Source: Streptomyces sp. NBC_01803
Lineage (GTDB): Bacteria; Actinomycetota; Actinomycetes; Streptomycetales; Streptomycetaceae
Direction: 5' to 3'
DNA length: 64,000 bases
Assembly (NCBI RefSeq): GCF_035917415.1
Contig: NZ_CP109073.1
Location: 2,267,501 to 2,331,500 of the forward strand
The notes beneath the pieces are model-generated. The model worked only from the letters and a program-made list of their open reading frames with translations. It had not been told where the DNA came from and made no database searches. Each line of letters begins with the position of its first letter. The first letter of the stretch is position 1. Both the position numbers and the translations under genes were made by a program. Positions 19,802 to 29,051 of the stretch are shown piece after piece.

Positions 19802-20818
19802 GTGACCAGCTCTCCGACGACCCCCGCGGTGTCCGTGATCATGCCGGTGCTCAACGAGGAACGGCATCTGCGCGACTCCGTACGGCACATCCTGGCGCAG
19901 GACTATCCAGGCGAGCTGGAGGTCGTCATCGCCCTCGGCCCGTCGGCGGACCGGACCGACGAGATCGCCGCCGAGTTGGTGGCCGGGGATCCACGGGTGC
20001 GGACCGTGCCGAATCCGACCGGCCGCACGCCGGCCGGGCTGAACGCGGCCATCGCCGCCTCCCGGCATCCGGTGGTGGTGCGCGTGGACGGGCACGGGAT
20101 GCTCTCGCCGGACTACATCGCCACCGCCGTGCGGCTGCTGGCGGAGACCGGCGCGGCGAACGTCGGCGGGATCATGCACGCCGAGGGCGAGAACGACTGG
20201 GAGCGGGCCGTCGCCGCCGCGATGACCTCCCGGATCGGTGTGGGGAACGCGGCCTTCCACACCGGGGGCCGGGCCGGTGAGGCCGAGACCGTCTATCTGG
20301 GCGTCTTCCGGCGCGAGGTGCTGGAGAAGCTGGGCGGCTACAACGAGGAGTTCATCCGCGCCCAGGACTGGGAGCTGAACTACCGCATCCGCGGCTCCGG
20401 CGGACTGATCTGGTTCTCGCCCGAGCTGCTGGTCTCCTACCGGCCGCGGCCCTCGGTGCGGGAGCTGGCCAAGCAGTACCGCAATTACGGGCGTTGGCGG
20501 CGGGTCGTGGCCCGCTACCACGCCGGGTCGATCAATCCCCGCTATCTGGCGCCGCCCGCCGCGCTGTTGGCGATCGCCGCCGGGATCGTGGCCGGGGCGG
20601 TGCTGACGCCGTGGGGCTTCGTGGTGCCCGCGGGCTACCTGGCGGGGATCACGCTGGGCTCACTGCCCGCCGGGAAGGGGCTGTCCGCCGGGGCGCGGCT
20701 GCGGGTGCCGGTGGCACTGGCGACCATGCACATGTCGTGGGGCTGGGGGTTCCTGACCAGCCCGCGGCGGCTGGCGAGGAAGGTCATCGCCAGCCGCCGG
20801 GAGCCCGTCACCACCTGA
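19802..20818 (+). CDS. GT2-family glycosyltransferase
   Basis: 338 residues. GT-A fold: AVSVIMPVLNEERHLRDSV at the N-terminus, VVVRVDGHGMLSPDYIA carrying the DxD-like metal site near residue 98, and AQDWELNYRIRGSGG with the acidic catalytic region near 196. Two hydrophobic helices near residues 255-290 and basic surroundings suggest membrane association. Divergent from the short LCP gene (93 bp), convergent with the second LCP gene, inside a cell-envelope cluster, so it probably builds a surface glycopolymer that LCP proteins attach. Starts at a GTG. Confidence 0.92.
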   Translation: MTSSPTTPAVSVIMPVLNEERHLRDSVRHILAQDYPGELEVVIALGPSADRTDEIAAELVAGDPRVRTVPNPTGRTPAGLNAAIAASRHPVVVRVDGHGMLSPDYIATAVRLLAETGAANVGGIMHAEGENDWERAVAAAMTSRIGVGNAAFHTGGRAGEAETVYLGVFRREVLEKLGGYNEEFIRAQDWELNYRIRGSGGLIWFSPELLVSYRPRPSVRELAKQYRNYGRWRRVVARYHAGSINPRYLAPPAALLAIAAGIVAGAVLTPWGFVVPAGYLAGITLGSLPAGKGLSAGARLRVPVALATMHMSWGWGFLTSPRRLARKVIASRREPVTT

Positions 20819-20842
20819 GGTCCGGGCGGGCCTCGCCACACG

Positions 20843-22654
20843 TCACCAGACGTGGGCGGGGTTGACCTCCATGCACCGCTCCTCGTCCGTGCCGGAGAAG
20901 ATGTCCTCCTCGTTCACGGCCGGTTCCTCGGCCGCGCCGCCGGTGCCACCGCCGGCCGCCTCGCCGCTCTCCTCCTCGCCGCCGGGGTCCGCCGTCTCGG
21001 GGAAGGCGGTGCCCTCACGCCAGTCGGCGCCGATCACCAGCGTGATCTGGTCGGCGCTCGGTGAGATCCGCACCGCGCCGGCGGGCAGGCCGAGTGCGTC
21101 GGCGACGGCCTCCGCGTTGGCCTGGTCGGCGATGTCCGGGTAGAGCAGCGCGGTGCTGCCCTCGGACTCGGGCGTGATGTCGGTCGTGGCGGCGATGAAG
21201 CCGAGGCGGTGCAGCTCGTCGGTGATGACACTGGCCCGACCCTCGACGGGGAGCGGGAACTCCGGGCCGAAGCCGGTGCCGTTGCGGACGGCGATCGGGA
21301 TCTCGGCCTCGGGGTCAGCGGTCTCCTCCGGGGACGCGGAGGCGCCGGCGTCGTCCTTCTCCGGCTCGGCGGGGCGCGCCTCCTGGTCGTCCAGCGGAAC
21401 GTCCTCGCGGACCAGGGAGAACAGCTCGTCCGACGCCGCCGGGTCGGGGATGATCGTGACCTCCGGATTGGCCGGGTCCGGGAGCCAGGGCAGGGTGACC
21501 ATGTTGATGCGGTCGTTGGGAACGGACCGCAGGTCCGTGCCGAGGTCGTACAGCTTCTGGACGGTCCCGAGGTCGTGGTCGACCGTCAGGGCGTTGGTCG
21601 CGGCCTCGGCCAGGTCCATCAGCTCACCCGGGTCGGAGAGCGAGGCGCTGGACTGGAGCTCCTGGACCATGTTGCTCAGGTACATCTGCTGGGCGTGGGT
21701 GCGGCCGACGTCGCTGCCGTCACCGAACGCCTGGCGGGTGCGCAGCCACTGGAGGGCCTCCTCGCCCTCGATGACGGTCTCACCGGCCTCCAGGCGCAGC
21801 CCGGACTTGGAGTCGTGGATGTTCTGCTCGACGCAGACCGGGACGCCGCCCACCGCGTCGGCCATGTCCACGACGCCGGCGAAGTCGACCATCATGAAGT
21901 GGTCGATGGGGATGCCGGTCAGCTCCCACCAGGTGGCGACGACGCAGCCGGGGCCGCCGTGGGCGAGGGCCATGTTGATCGACTCCGACTGGTCCTCGGC
22001 GTAGACCTCGCCGGTGTCGGGGTCGGTGCACTCCGGGATGGTGACCTGGGTGTCGCGCGGGATGCTGATCAGCGTGATGTTGCTGCGGTCCGCCGAGGCG
22101 TGCAGGAGCATCTGGACGTCGGCGCGGACCGGGCCGCCGGCGAGGTCACGGGCCCCGCCGAGATCCTGGTTCTCCTCGCCGTCCCGCGAGTCGGAGCCCA
22201 GGAGGAGGATGTTGAGCGGCGTCTGTCCGGCGGCGTTCGGCTCCGACTCCCCCATCTCGTTGTCGCCGAGGTTGAGCTTCTCCTTGTCGATGTTCTCGTT
22301 CAGGTGCCGGACGTAGAGATAGCCGGCGGCGGCCACGACGAGGAGCAGGAGCGCGAGCGAGCCGGCCGCCCAGACGAGGACGCGGCGCCACAGCGGCTTC
22401 GGTTTCTTGCGGGTGCGCTTGCCCTGGGTCCCGGGGGCCTTGCGGGACGGGGGGCCGTCCGCCGCCGGCCGGCGCGGGGCGGGGACATCGGGGTCCTCAT
22501 ACGGGTCGGGCTCATGACGCGGGCCGTCCTGGGGGGCGGCGGACGGGCTGGTGCGCTGTCCCGGCCTGGCGACCCCGGCGACGGACCTGCCTTCGTCGTC
22601 GCCGCGTATGCCGGTCCTCCGCACGGGAACCCCCACTCTCCGCTGTCGCTCCAC
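20843..22654 (-). CDS. LCP family protein with C-terminal LytR_C domain
   Basis: 603 residues. A long disordered, basic cytoplasmic N-terminus (1-85), an anchor near 93-113, the LCP domain (about 140-400) with NILLLGSDSRDGEEN, LISIPRDTQV, ESINMALAHGGPGC and the RxR segment WLRTRQAFGDGSDVGR, then an acidic linker and a LytR_C domain (IPIAVRNGTGFGP to LVIGADWREG). Core LCP residues are intact. Probably paralogous to the next gene (22681-24525), same order of domains and same strand. Start GTG at 22654 is uncertain; other in-frame GTG codons follow within 20 codons. Confidence 0.95.
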   Translation of the reverse strand: MERQRRVGVPVRRTGIRGDDEGRSVAGVARPGQRTSPSAAPQDGPRHEPDPYEDPDVPAPRRPAADGPPSRKAPGTQGKRTRKKPKPLWRRVLVWAAGSLALLLLVVAAAGYLYVRHLNENIDKEKLNLGDNEMGESEPNAAGQTPLNILLLGSDSRDGEENQDLGGARDLAGGPVRADVQMLLHASADRSNITLISIPRDTQVTIPECTDPDTGEVYAEDQSESINMALAHGGPGCVVATWWELTGIPIDHFMMVDFAGVVDMADAVGGVPVCVEQNIHDSKSGLRLEAGETVIEGEEALQWLRTRQAFGDGSDVGRTHAQQMYLSNMVQELQSSASLSDPGELMDLAEAATNALTVDHDLGTVQKLYDLGTDLRSVPNDRINMVTLPWLPDPANPEVTIIPDPAASDELFSLVREDVPLDDQEARPAEPEKDDAGASASPEETADPEAEIPIAVRNGTGFGPEFPLPVEGRASVITDELHRLGFIAATTDITPESEGSTALLYPDIADQANAEAVADALGLPAGAVRISPSADQITLVIGADWREGTAFPETADPGGEEESGEAAGGGTGGAAEEPAVNEEDIFSGTDEERCMEVNPAHVW

Positions 22655-22680
22655 TCCGCCCGCGCTGGGCGGCCCCCCTG

Positions 22681-24525
22681 TTATGAGGCGCAGACGTCTT
22701 CGTCATCCGCCGTGATGCTGGTGACGTCCTCCGGCAGCTCCGCCGGGACCTCGATGGGCTCCCCCGCGCCGCGGAAGTCGTCGCCGAGGACGAGGACCAT
22801 CGGCTCGTCTCCGGCGTCCGCCGACTGCTCACGCAGCGCCGAGTCCGGCAGGCCCATCATCTCAGCGAGGGTCGCCGCCTGGCCGGCCTGGTCAGGGCCG
22901 TACTCCAGGGTGGTCTTCTCCTGCGCCTCGGGGGCGTTGCCCGCGTTCGTCGACAGCGGGACACCCTCCACGTTCTGCAGCCAGTCCAGTGTCTCCTGGG
23001 CGGCGCCGATCACGTCGCCACCGTTGAAGACGTCGACCCTGACCTCAGCGGCCGGGGCCGGCTCGGGCTCGTCGGAGGCGCCGCCGCCCTGCCCGTCGTC
23101 GCCGGAACTCCCCGAGTCACCGGAGTCACCGGAGTCACCCGGGCCCCCGGAGCCTTCCTCCTCGCCGGAGTCCGTCATCGAGATGTCCTCCCGGAGCATC
23201 CGGAAGATCGGCGCGGCCCGGGACTCGTCGATGACGACGGTGGCCTTGGCACCCTCGGGCTCGTCGGGGTTGTCCAGGACGGGCAGCGTGACGAAGTTCA
23301 TGTCGGACATCGGCACTTGGCCGAGATCCTGAGCGAGGTCCATCAGCCGCTGGATGCTGCCGATACCGGTGTCGACGGTCAGCGACCTGGTCGCCGTGTC
23401 CGCCAGGTCAAACATCTGAGTGGGACTGTTGAGCATGCCGCCCTGGGTGATCTCACGGGCCATCGAGGCGACGAACTGCTGCTGGAGCTCGATCCGGCTC
23501 AGGTCGCTGCCGGTACCCACCGAGTGGCGGGTGCGCACGAACGCCAGCGCGTCCTCGCCCTGCACCTCGTGCCGTCCGGCGTCGAGTTGGAGACCGGACT
23601 TGGGGTCGTCGATGGGCTCGGCCACGCAGACCGGGACGCCGCCGACGGCCGTCGAGAGGTCCTTGACCGCGTTGAAGTCGGCCATCATGAAGTGGTTGAT
23701 CTCGACGCCGGTCATCTCCTGGACCGTGCGCCAGACGCAGCCCGGGTCACGGCCGCCCGCGCCCATGCTCTGGTTGAACCGGACGCCCTGGGAGCCGGGG
23801 ATGACCTCCGTGCCGCCGCCCTCCTGCGCGACCTCGCAGTCCGGGATGTCGGTGATGAGATCCCGCGGGATGCTCAGGCCGGTGGCGTGCGACCGGTCCT
23901 CGGAGAAGTGCATGAGGATCGTGGTGTCCGCGCCCTCGCTGGCCTCGCCACCGTAGGTCTCGTTGCCCGAGCCGGAGCGGGTGTCGGTCCCGATGAACAG
24001 GATGTTGACCGGCTCGTCCGACTGGAAGTCGTTCTCGATGCCGACGTCGACCTTGGTGATGTTCCCGTTCAGCCGGTTGTAGACATACCAGGCGCCGGCA
24101 CAGCCCACGATCAGCAGCATCGCGAGCGCGCCGCCGGTCCACATCAGCGCCTTCTTGGTGCGTCCGCGCTTCCTGGCGGTCTTGCTCCCCTTGGCGTCCT
24201 TCCCCTTGCGACGGCTGGGCGCCGGGGGCCGGCTGTCCCGTCGGCCCGGCACGGGGCGGTCCCCGTCCGGCCGGTCCGACGGTGAGCGACGCTGCGGTGG
24301 CGGAGCGTTACGACTCCTGCGTGTGGGGTCGCCTGAGGCTGACGACCGTCTCGGCCGCTCGCCCTGCCCCGCCTGACGGGAGCCGGGCAACCGCAGCTCA
24401 TAGTCGCCGGTGTCCGGGTTGAACACCCACTGATCGGCGGGATCGATATCGCCCGCACCCCCACGTCCCTGCGCGTCCACGTGTCCGTGCGCCCTCCGTG
24501 TGCTTTCTAGAGGATCAGACGGCAC
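22681..24525 (-). CDS. LCP family protein with C-terminal LytR_C domain
   Basis: 614 residues. The N-terminus contains DQWVFNPDTGDYELR, then a basic disordered stretch, an anchor near residues 127-147, an LCP domain (NILFIGTDTRSGSGNETYG, GLSIPRDLITDIP, FVRTRHSVGTGSDLSR), a long Gly/Ser/Asp linker (GGPGDSGDSGDSGSSGDDG) and LytR_C (VRVDVFNGGDVIG to VLVLGDDFRGAG). Core LCP residues kept. The GTG at 24525 has GGAGG 7 nt upstream. It ends 26 nt before the start of the next LCP gene, so the two are likely co-transcribed. Confidence 0.95.
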   Translation of the reverse strand: MPSDPLESTRRAHGHVDAQGRGGAGDIDPADQWVFNPDTGDYELRLPGSRQAGQGERPRRSSASGDPTRRSRNAPPPQRRSPSDRPDGDRPVPGRRDSRPPAPSRRKGKDAKGSKTARKRGRTKKALMWTGGALAMLLIVGCAGAWYVYNRLNGNITKVDVGIENDFQSDEPVNILFIGTDTRSGSGNETYGGEASEGADTTILMHFSEDRSHATGLSIPRDLITDIPDCEVAQEGGGTEVIPGSQGVRFNQSMGAGGRDPGCVWRTVQEMTGVEINHFMMADFNAVKDLSTAVGGVPVCVAEPIDDPKSGLQLDAGRHEVQGEDALAFVRTRHSVGTGSDLSRIELQQQFVASMAREITQGGMLNSPTQMFDLADTATRSLTVDTGIGSIQRLMDLAQDLGQVPMSDMNFVTLPVLDNPDEPEGAKATVVIDESRAAPIFRMLREDISMTDSGEEEGSGGPGDSGDSGDSGSSGDDGQGGGASDEPEPAPAAEVRVDVFNGGDVIGAAQETLDWLQNVEGVPLSTNAGNAPEAQEKTTLEYGPDQAGQAATLAEMMGLPDSALREQSADAGDEPMVLVLGDDFRGAGEPIEVPAELPEDVTSITADDEDVCAS

Positions 24526-24606
24526 ACACTAGCCTCCAGGTTCCAGGGGTCGCGATCGCGGTGACGTATTCCACCCGAAGCGGTGGGGGCAAACCTCCGG
24601 CTACTC

Positions 24607-24620
24607 ACCCTTTTTAGGGT
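24607..24620 (-). terminator. Small hairpin with T-rich loop after the degenerate LCP gene
   Basis: ACCCT-TTTT-AGGGT forms a 5-bp stem 15 nt beyond the stop of the degenerate LCP gene (24635). Weak, but it is one of the few AT-containing hairpins here. Confidence 0.3.
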
Positions 24621-24634
24621 CTTTATCGAGTTGC

Positions 24635-25678
24635 TCACCCGGCACAGATCGGCTCCCCGGCGGCGGGCAGATCGGCGCGCAGCCGCGTCAGCAGCGCGTG
24701 CGCGCGGCGGTCGTCGTCCGCGGGGACGTCCAGCACCCGCAACCGGGCGGGCGGGACGGCGCGCAGTTCGGCGGGAGCGGCCTCGGAGCGGTGGAACGCG
24801 CAGACGCCGACCGGGGTCGAGGCCGTGGCCGGGGTCGAGGCGGCGGTCGAGGCCGTGGCCGTGGCCGGGGTCGGGGCGGCGGTCGAGGCCGGGGCCGTGG
24901 CCGGGGTCGGGGCGGCGGCCGTGGCCGGGGCGGCGGTCGAGGCCGTGGCCGGGGTCGGGGTCGGGGCGGCGGTCGGGAACGGGGCGGCGGCCGGGGTCGG
25001 GGCGGCGGTCGAGGCCGTGGCCGTGGCCGGGGTCGGGGCGGCGGCCGTGGCCGGGGCGGCGGTCGAGGCCGTGGCCGGGGTCGGGGTCGGGGCGGCGGTC
25101 GGGAACGGGGCGGCGGTCGTGGGGTGGCCGTCGAGGCGGAGCCAGGTGAGGCGTTCCAGGGCGCGGACGAGGCAGGCCGTGCCGCCGGTGGCGTAGGCGC
25201 GGGCGAGGGAGGCGCGGGTGGCGCGGACCGGGGTGCCGTCGCGTCCAGTGCAGGCGGGCACATCCACCGGCAGACCGGGCGGAACGGAGACGGCGGTGGC
25301 GCTCTCGCCATCGTCGGGCAGGTGCAGCAGGAGGAGAGCGGTGGCGCGGGCGCCCCGGTCCCCGGTGCCGATCAGCAGGACGTTGCGGGCGGCGCCGGGT
25401 CCGGGGGGCGGGCGTTCGCGGTCGTGGCGGGCCAACTCGGCGGCGGTGGCGAGGTCGGCCACGACGGTGTCCTCGACGCGGCGCAGGACCGCCCAGCCGG
25501 CCGCCGCGACGGCGAGCACGGTGGCCGCGGCGGCGAGGGCCACCCAGCGCGGCCAACCACGTCCGCCGGGGCGGGGGTCATGGCCGGGCTCGCGGCCGTC
25601 GGGCGGGACCGGCCGCCGTGGACCCGGCGGGGCGGTGAGCCGGTGGTAGGCGGGCTGGCGCGGCACCCTCATGGTCAC
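24635..25678 (-). CDS. Degenerate LCP-like membrane protein with Ala/Pro/Thr repeat insert
   Basis: 347 residues. Anchor near residues 43-66, then a recognisable start of an LCP domain (RNVLLIGTGDRGARATALLLLHL) and remnants of later strands (ARAYATGGTACLVRALERLTWLRLDGH, VGVCAFHRSEAAP). The active-site signatures are lost: the PRD motif reads SVPPGL, and no RxR/GRxxRQQ segment exists. In the middle of the domain sits about 105 residues of Ala/Pro/Thr repeats encoded by a 126-bp minisatellite. Best read as a non-enzymatic or decaying LCP paralogue. It is still a full open frame with one anchor and one exported domain. Confidence 0.7.
   Translation of the reverse strand: MTMRVPRQPAYHRLTAPPGPRRPVPPDGREPGHDPRPGGRGWPRWVALAAAATVLAVAAAGWAVLRRVEDTVVADLATAAELARHDRERPPPGPGAARNVLLIGTGDRGARATALLLLHLPDDGESATAVSVPPGLPVDVPACTGRDGTPVRATRASLARAYATGGTACLVRALERLTWLRLDGHPTTAAPFPTAAPTPTPATASTAAPATAAAPTPATATASTAAPTPAAAPFPTAAPTPTPATASTAAPATAAAPTPATAPASTAAPTPATATASTAASTPATASTPVGVCAFHRSEAAPAELRAVPPARLRVLDVPADDDRRAHALLTRLRADLPAAGEPICAG
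24826..25118. repeat. 126-bp tandem duplication inside a GC minisatellite
   Basis: Two adjacent copies of a 126-bp block (24865-24990 and 24991-25116). They are identical from 24901/25027 to the end, with two mismatches further upstream that I could see. Each block is itself built from short GGCCGTGGCC, GGGGTCGG and GGCGGCGGTC words. 126 bp is 42 codons, so the gene stays in frame and encodes repeated TAAPTPTPATASTAAP peptides. Confidence 0.95.
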
Positions 25679-25711
25679 GATCGTGCGGGCACCGCGCCGT
25701 CCCGGCCACCG

Positions 25712-26464
25712 TCAGGCGGCGAAGTGGGTGACGCGCTCGCTCTCCCGGCGCGCGGCCAGCGCGGCGGCATCGAGGCGTTCGGCGTTGCGGCACAGCACGA
25801 CGGACGCGCCGACGGCCAGCGGGGCGTAGAGACCGGCCGAGACGCCCTCCCAAGTGCCGAACGGGGCGAGGGACATCAGGCGGTCGCCGGGGCCGAGCCC
25901 GCGTTCGGCGGCGTCGGCGTGGGCGCGTTCGACCACCTCGCGGCCGGTCAGCTCCCGGCCGCCGGTCACGAGGGCCGTGTGGTCCGGGCCGGGCGGGTCG
26001 TAGGCGGCGAACGTGTCGGGCTGGGCGGGCACGGCGACGGCGTAGTCGGTGAAGCCGGCGGGCGGCTGCGCGAAGCGGGCGCCGAGGGGGCGCAGGCTCA
26101 GCGCGACACGCTCCCCGCGGCAGGCGCGCGCTGCTTCGAGCGCGTCCGGGCCGGTGACGACGAGGTCGGCCTCGGCCGGGTCCCCCTCCAGCTCCGCGAC
26201 CACCCCGGTGGCGGCGGTGGCGAGCAGCCAGACGGCCGTCTGCCAATGGGCGGGCAGCAGGAGGGCGAGGCGGTCGCCCGGCAGGGCGGAGAGCTCGTCC
26301 TGGAGGAGGTTCGCGGTCTTGGCCACCCAGTTGGCGAGGGTGGCGGCGGAGAGTTCGACACGTTCGCCGGTGGCGTCGTCGTAGTACGTCACCAGGGGAC
26401 GGGCGGCATCCGAGGCGAGTGCGGAACGCAGCAGGTCAGCGGGGGTGCGGTCGGCGATGTTCAT
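25712..26464 (-). CDS. TIGR03089 family protein (truncated AMP-ligase-like)
   Basis: 250 residues starting MNIADRTPADLLRSAL. It resembles the N-terminal portion of acyl-CoA synthetases (PLVTYYDDATGERVELSAATLANWVAKTANLL, GDRLALLLPAHWQTAVWLLA) but stops well short of the adenylation motifs, as is typical of the actinobacterial TIGR03089 family. Function unknown; it is conserved next to LCP genes in Streptomyces. ATG at 26464 chosen at the conserved start; an upstream ATG at 26518 adds 18 residues. Confidence 0.85.
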   Translation of the reverse strand: MNIADRTPADLLRSALASDAARPLVTYYDDATGERVELSAATLANWVAKTANLLQDELSALPGDRLALLLPAHWQTAVWLLATAATGVVAELEGDPAEADLVVTGPDALEAARACRGERVALSLRPLGARFAQPPAGFTDYAVAVPAQPDTFAAYDPPGPDHTALVTGGRELTGREVVERAHADAAERGLGPGDRLMSLAPFGTWEGVSAGLYAPLAVGASVVLCRNAERLDAAALAARRESERVTHFAA

Positions 26465-26593
26465 CAGCGTCAGGGTACGCCCGGGGGGCTCCGCGGCCCA
26501 TGGGCGGCGGGCGGTCACCGTAGCTCACATGGAGTCAGCGAATAACTACGGACCGATAGACATATAAGACGGAGTATGGCCAGGATCGGTGTC

Positions 26594-27937
26594 ATGCGAT
26601 CACTCTCTGCTTCCACCTTCGCGTCTTCGTTCGCGTCGTTGTTCGCGTCCTCGTTCGCCGCCCGGTCGGTGGCGACGGTGGGTGCCGCGTGTCTGGCGGC
26701 CCTGGCCCTGCCGTCCGGCGCCACCGCCGCCGGGACGGCGGAGTCGTCCGGGGCCGGGACCGCGGAGTCGTCCGGGGCCCGGGCTATGGGGACCGTTGGC
26801 CTCCAGTCACTTCCGTTGCAGCCGCTCGAACCCAGGACCCGGGCGGGCGGCCAGCCGGCCGGGCCGGACGGCGCGCAGGGGCTGCCGCCCACCGACACCG
26901 ATCCGTTCTCGCTGCTCGGCGTCATCTGGTCGGACGCGGCGGCGGAGCTGCGCGGCGAGGTGGAGGTGCGCACCCGGGCGGAGCCCACGGGCGCCTGGTC
27001 GGACTGGATCGAACTCGACGCGAACGCCGCCCACGCCCCCGACCCGGGCACGGCGGAGGCCGGCGACGCGGGGGTGCGCGGCGGCACCGCGCCGCTGTGG
27101 GTCGGCCCCTCGGACGGGGTGGAGGTCCGGGCGGTGCCCGGCGAAGGCGATGCGGAGGGGGTCGGCGGCGCGGCCGACGAGGACGCCGACAAGGACGGTG
27201 CGGCCGGGACGGCCGACGCGCTGTCCGAGGGGCTGCCCGAGGGGCTGCGGCTGGAGCTGATCGACCCGGGCGAGACCCCCGAGGCGGACGGGGAGGAGCC
27301 GCCCGCCGAGGAGCCCAGGTCGGCGGAGGGCGAGTTCGAGGCCCCACGCCCGCCGATCACCACCCGGGCCGACTGGGGCGCGGACGAGAGCCTGCGCGAG
27401 GACGACTTCGTCTACACCGACACGATCAAGACCGTCTTCGTCCACCACACGGCGGGCACCAACGACTACTCCTGCTCCGACGCGCCCGCGATCATCCGCG
27501 GCATTTACGCCTACCACGTGGAGAGCGAGGGCTGGCGCGACATCGGCTACAACTTCCTCGTCGACAAGTGCGGCGAGATCTACGAGGGCCGGGCCGGCGG
27601 CGTCACCGAACCCGTGCAGGGCGCCCACACCCTCGGCTTCAACCACAACAGCATGGGCGTCTCGGTCCTCGGCACCTACTCCAGCACCGCCCCCAACGAG
27701 GACATCCTCGCCAGCGTCTCACTGCTGACCGCGTGGAAGCTCGGCCTGCACGACGGCGACCCCGAGGGCGCGCAGAACCGCACGTCCAGCGGCGGCACCT
27801 ACCCCGAGGGCACGACGATCGAGCTGAACAACGTCTCCGGTCACCGCGACGGCTACAACACCGACTGCCCCGGCGACGAGCTGTACGCCGAGCTGCCGAC
27901 CGTGCGCGCCACCGCCGCCGATCTCCAGGGCAGGTGA
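26594..27937 (+). CDS. Secreted PGRP/amidase-2 N-acetylmuramoyl-L-alanine amidase
   Basis: 447 residues. A signal peptide with an odd repetitive start (ASTFASSFASLFASSFAAR) precedes a hydrophobic core and GATAAG. The first half is a beta-rich, acidic N-terminal domain. The C-terminal PGRP domain (about residues 250-447) shows PITTRADWGADESL, TVFVHHTAGTNDY with a zinc His, GWRDIGYNFLVDKCGEIYEGRAGG, and SGHRDGYNTDCPGDELY with the last zinc ligands. It cleaves the bond between MurNAc and the stem peptide. The ATG at 26594 (AGGA 8 nt upstream) is preferred to the ATG at 26576, whose GGAG is only 1 nt away. Confidence 0.93.
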   Translation: MRSLSASTFASSFASLFASSFAARSVATVGAACLAALALPSGATAAGTAESSGAGTAESSGARAMGTVGLQSLPLQPLEPRTRAGGQPAGPDGAQGLPPTDTDPFSLLGVIWSDAAAELRGEVEVRTRAEPTGAWSDWIELDANAAHAPDPGTAEAGDAGVRGGTAPLWVGPSDGVEVRAVPGEGDAEGVGGAADEDADKDGAAGTADALSEGLPEGLRLELIDPGETPEADGEEPPAEEPRSAEGEFEAPRPPITTRADWGADESLREDDFVYTDTIKTVFVHHTAGTNDYSCSDAPAIIRGIYAYHVESEGWRDIGYNFLVDKCGEIYEGRAGGVTEPVQGAHTLGFNHNSMGVSVLGTYSSTAPNEDILASVSLLTAWKLGLHDGDPEGAQNRTSSGGTYPEGTTIELNNVSGHRDGYNTDCPGDELYAELPTVRATAADLQGR

Positions 27938-27971
27938 CGCCGGTCCGACGCCGGCAGTAGATTGCCGGATC

Positions 27972-28886
27972 ATGCCGGATCGCAGCTGGGCCCCGCCCGA
28001 ACCGTACGATCTGCGCCGCAGCCTGCTCGTGCTGCGGCGCGGGCCGTACGACCCGGCGTTCCGCGCCGCCGGCGACGGCGCGATCTGGCGTGCCACGCGC
28101 ACGCCGGAGGGTCCGGCGACGCTGCGCGTCGTGCGCGGCCGGTCGGGGTCGGTCGACGGCACGGCCTGGGGGCCCGGGGCCGACTGGGCGCTGGAGCGGC
28201 TGCCCGCGCTGCTGGGGGCGGACGACGAGCCGGAGGCGTTCGTTGCATGTCACCGGCTGGTGGCCCAGGCGGTGCGCCGCCACGGCGGGCTGCGGCTGAT
28301 CCGGACCGGGCTGGTGCTGGAGTCGCTGATCCCCTCGATCCTCGAACAACGGGTGACGACGGAGGAGGCGCACCGGGCCTGGCGGCTGTTGCTGCGGTGG
28401 TACGGCGAGCCGGCGCCCGGCCCCGGCGCCGAGCTGGGCATGTGGGTGATGCCCGAGCCGCGCGTGCTGGCCAGGGTGCCGTCCTGGGACTGGCACCGGG
28501 CGGGCGTGGACGGCAAGCGGTCGGCGGCGGTGCTGCGGGCGGTGCGGCTCGCGCGGCGGATGGAGGAGGCGGCGGGCATGGCACTCCCGGAGGCCATGGC
28601 CCGGCTGCGGGCCGTGCCCGGCATCGGGCCGTGGACGGCGGCCGAGACGTTGCAACGCGTTCTCGGCGCTCCCGACGCGATCACGGTCGGGGATCTGCAC
28701 CTGCCGGGCATCATCGGTCACGCGCTCGGCGGCGGTGAGCGGGACGCGGACGACGAGCGGATGCTGGAGCTGCTGGCGCCCTACGCGGGCCAGCGGTACC
28801 GGGCGGCCCGGCTGATCCTGCTGACCGGCGTCGCCCCGGCCCGCCGCGCGCCGCGCCAGCGGCACGCGAACATCGCGCGGTTGTAG
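27972..28886 (+). CDS. AlkA-like 3-methyladenine DNA glycosylase (HhH-GPD)
   Basis: 304 residues. Removes alkylated bases in base excision repair. The HhH-GPD part has SLIPSILEQRVTTEEAHRAWR, the helix-hairpin-helix RLRAVPGIGPWTAAETLQRVLG near residue 214 and the catalytic-Asp loop DAITVGDLHLPGIIGHALGG. The C-terminal YRAARLILL is also typical. No iron-sulfur cysteine cluster, so AlkA rather than Nth/MutY. ATG at 27972. Follows the amidase by 34 nt on the same strand. Confidence 0.93.
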   Translation: MPDRSWAPPEPYDLRRSLLVLRRGPYDPAFRAAGDGAIWRATRTPEGPATLRVVRGRSGSVDGTAWGPGADWALERLPALLGADDEPEAFVACHRLVAQAVRRHGGLRLIRTGLVLESLIPSILEQRVTTEEAHRAWRLLLRWYGEPAPGPGAELGMWVMPEPRVLARVPSWDWHRAGVDGKRSAAVLRAVRLARRMEEAAGMALPEAMARLRAVPGIGPWTAAETLQRVLGAPDAITVGDLHLPGIIGHALGGGERDADDERMLELLAPYAGQRYRAARLILLTGVAPARRAPRQRHANIARL

Positions 28887-29051
28887 CGCTGTGACGCTGT
28901 GGCGCTGTGACGTCGCGCGGCTGCGGGCAGGCGGCTGCGGGCGGACGACCGGGCCGGGGCGGGGCGGCTGCGGTGGGGCGGCGGGCGATCGCCGGTGGCC
29001 CGTACCGTGGACGCCGTACGGAAGACCTGCGCCTGTCCAGGAGACCCGACG

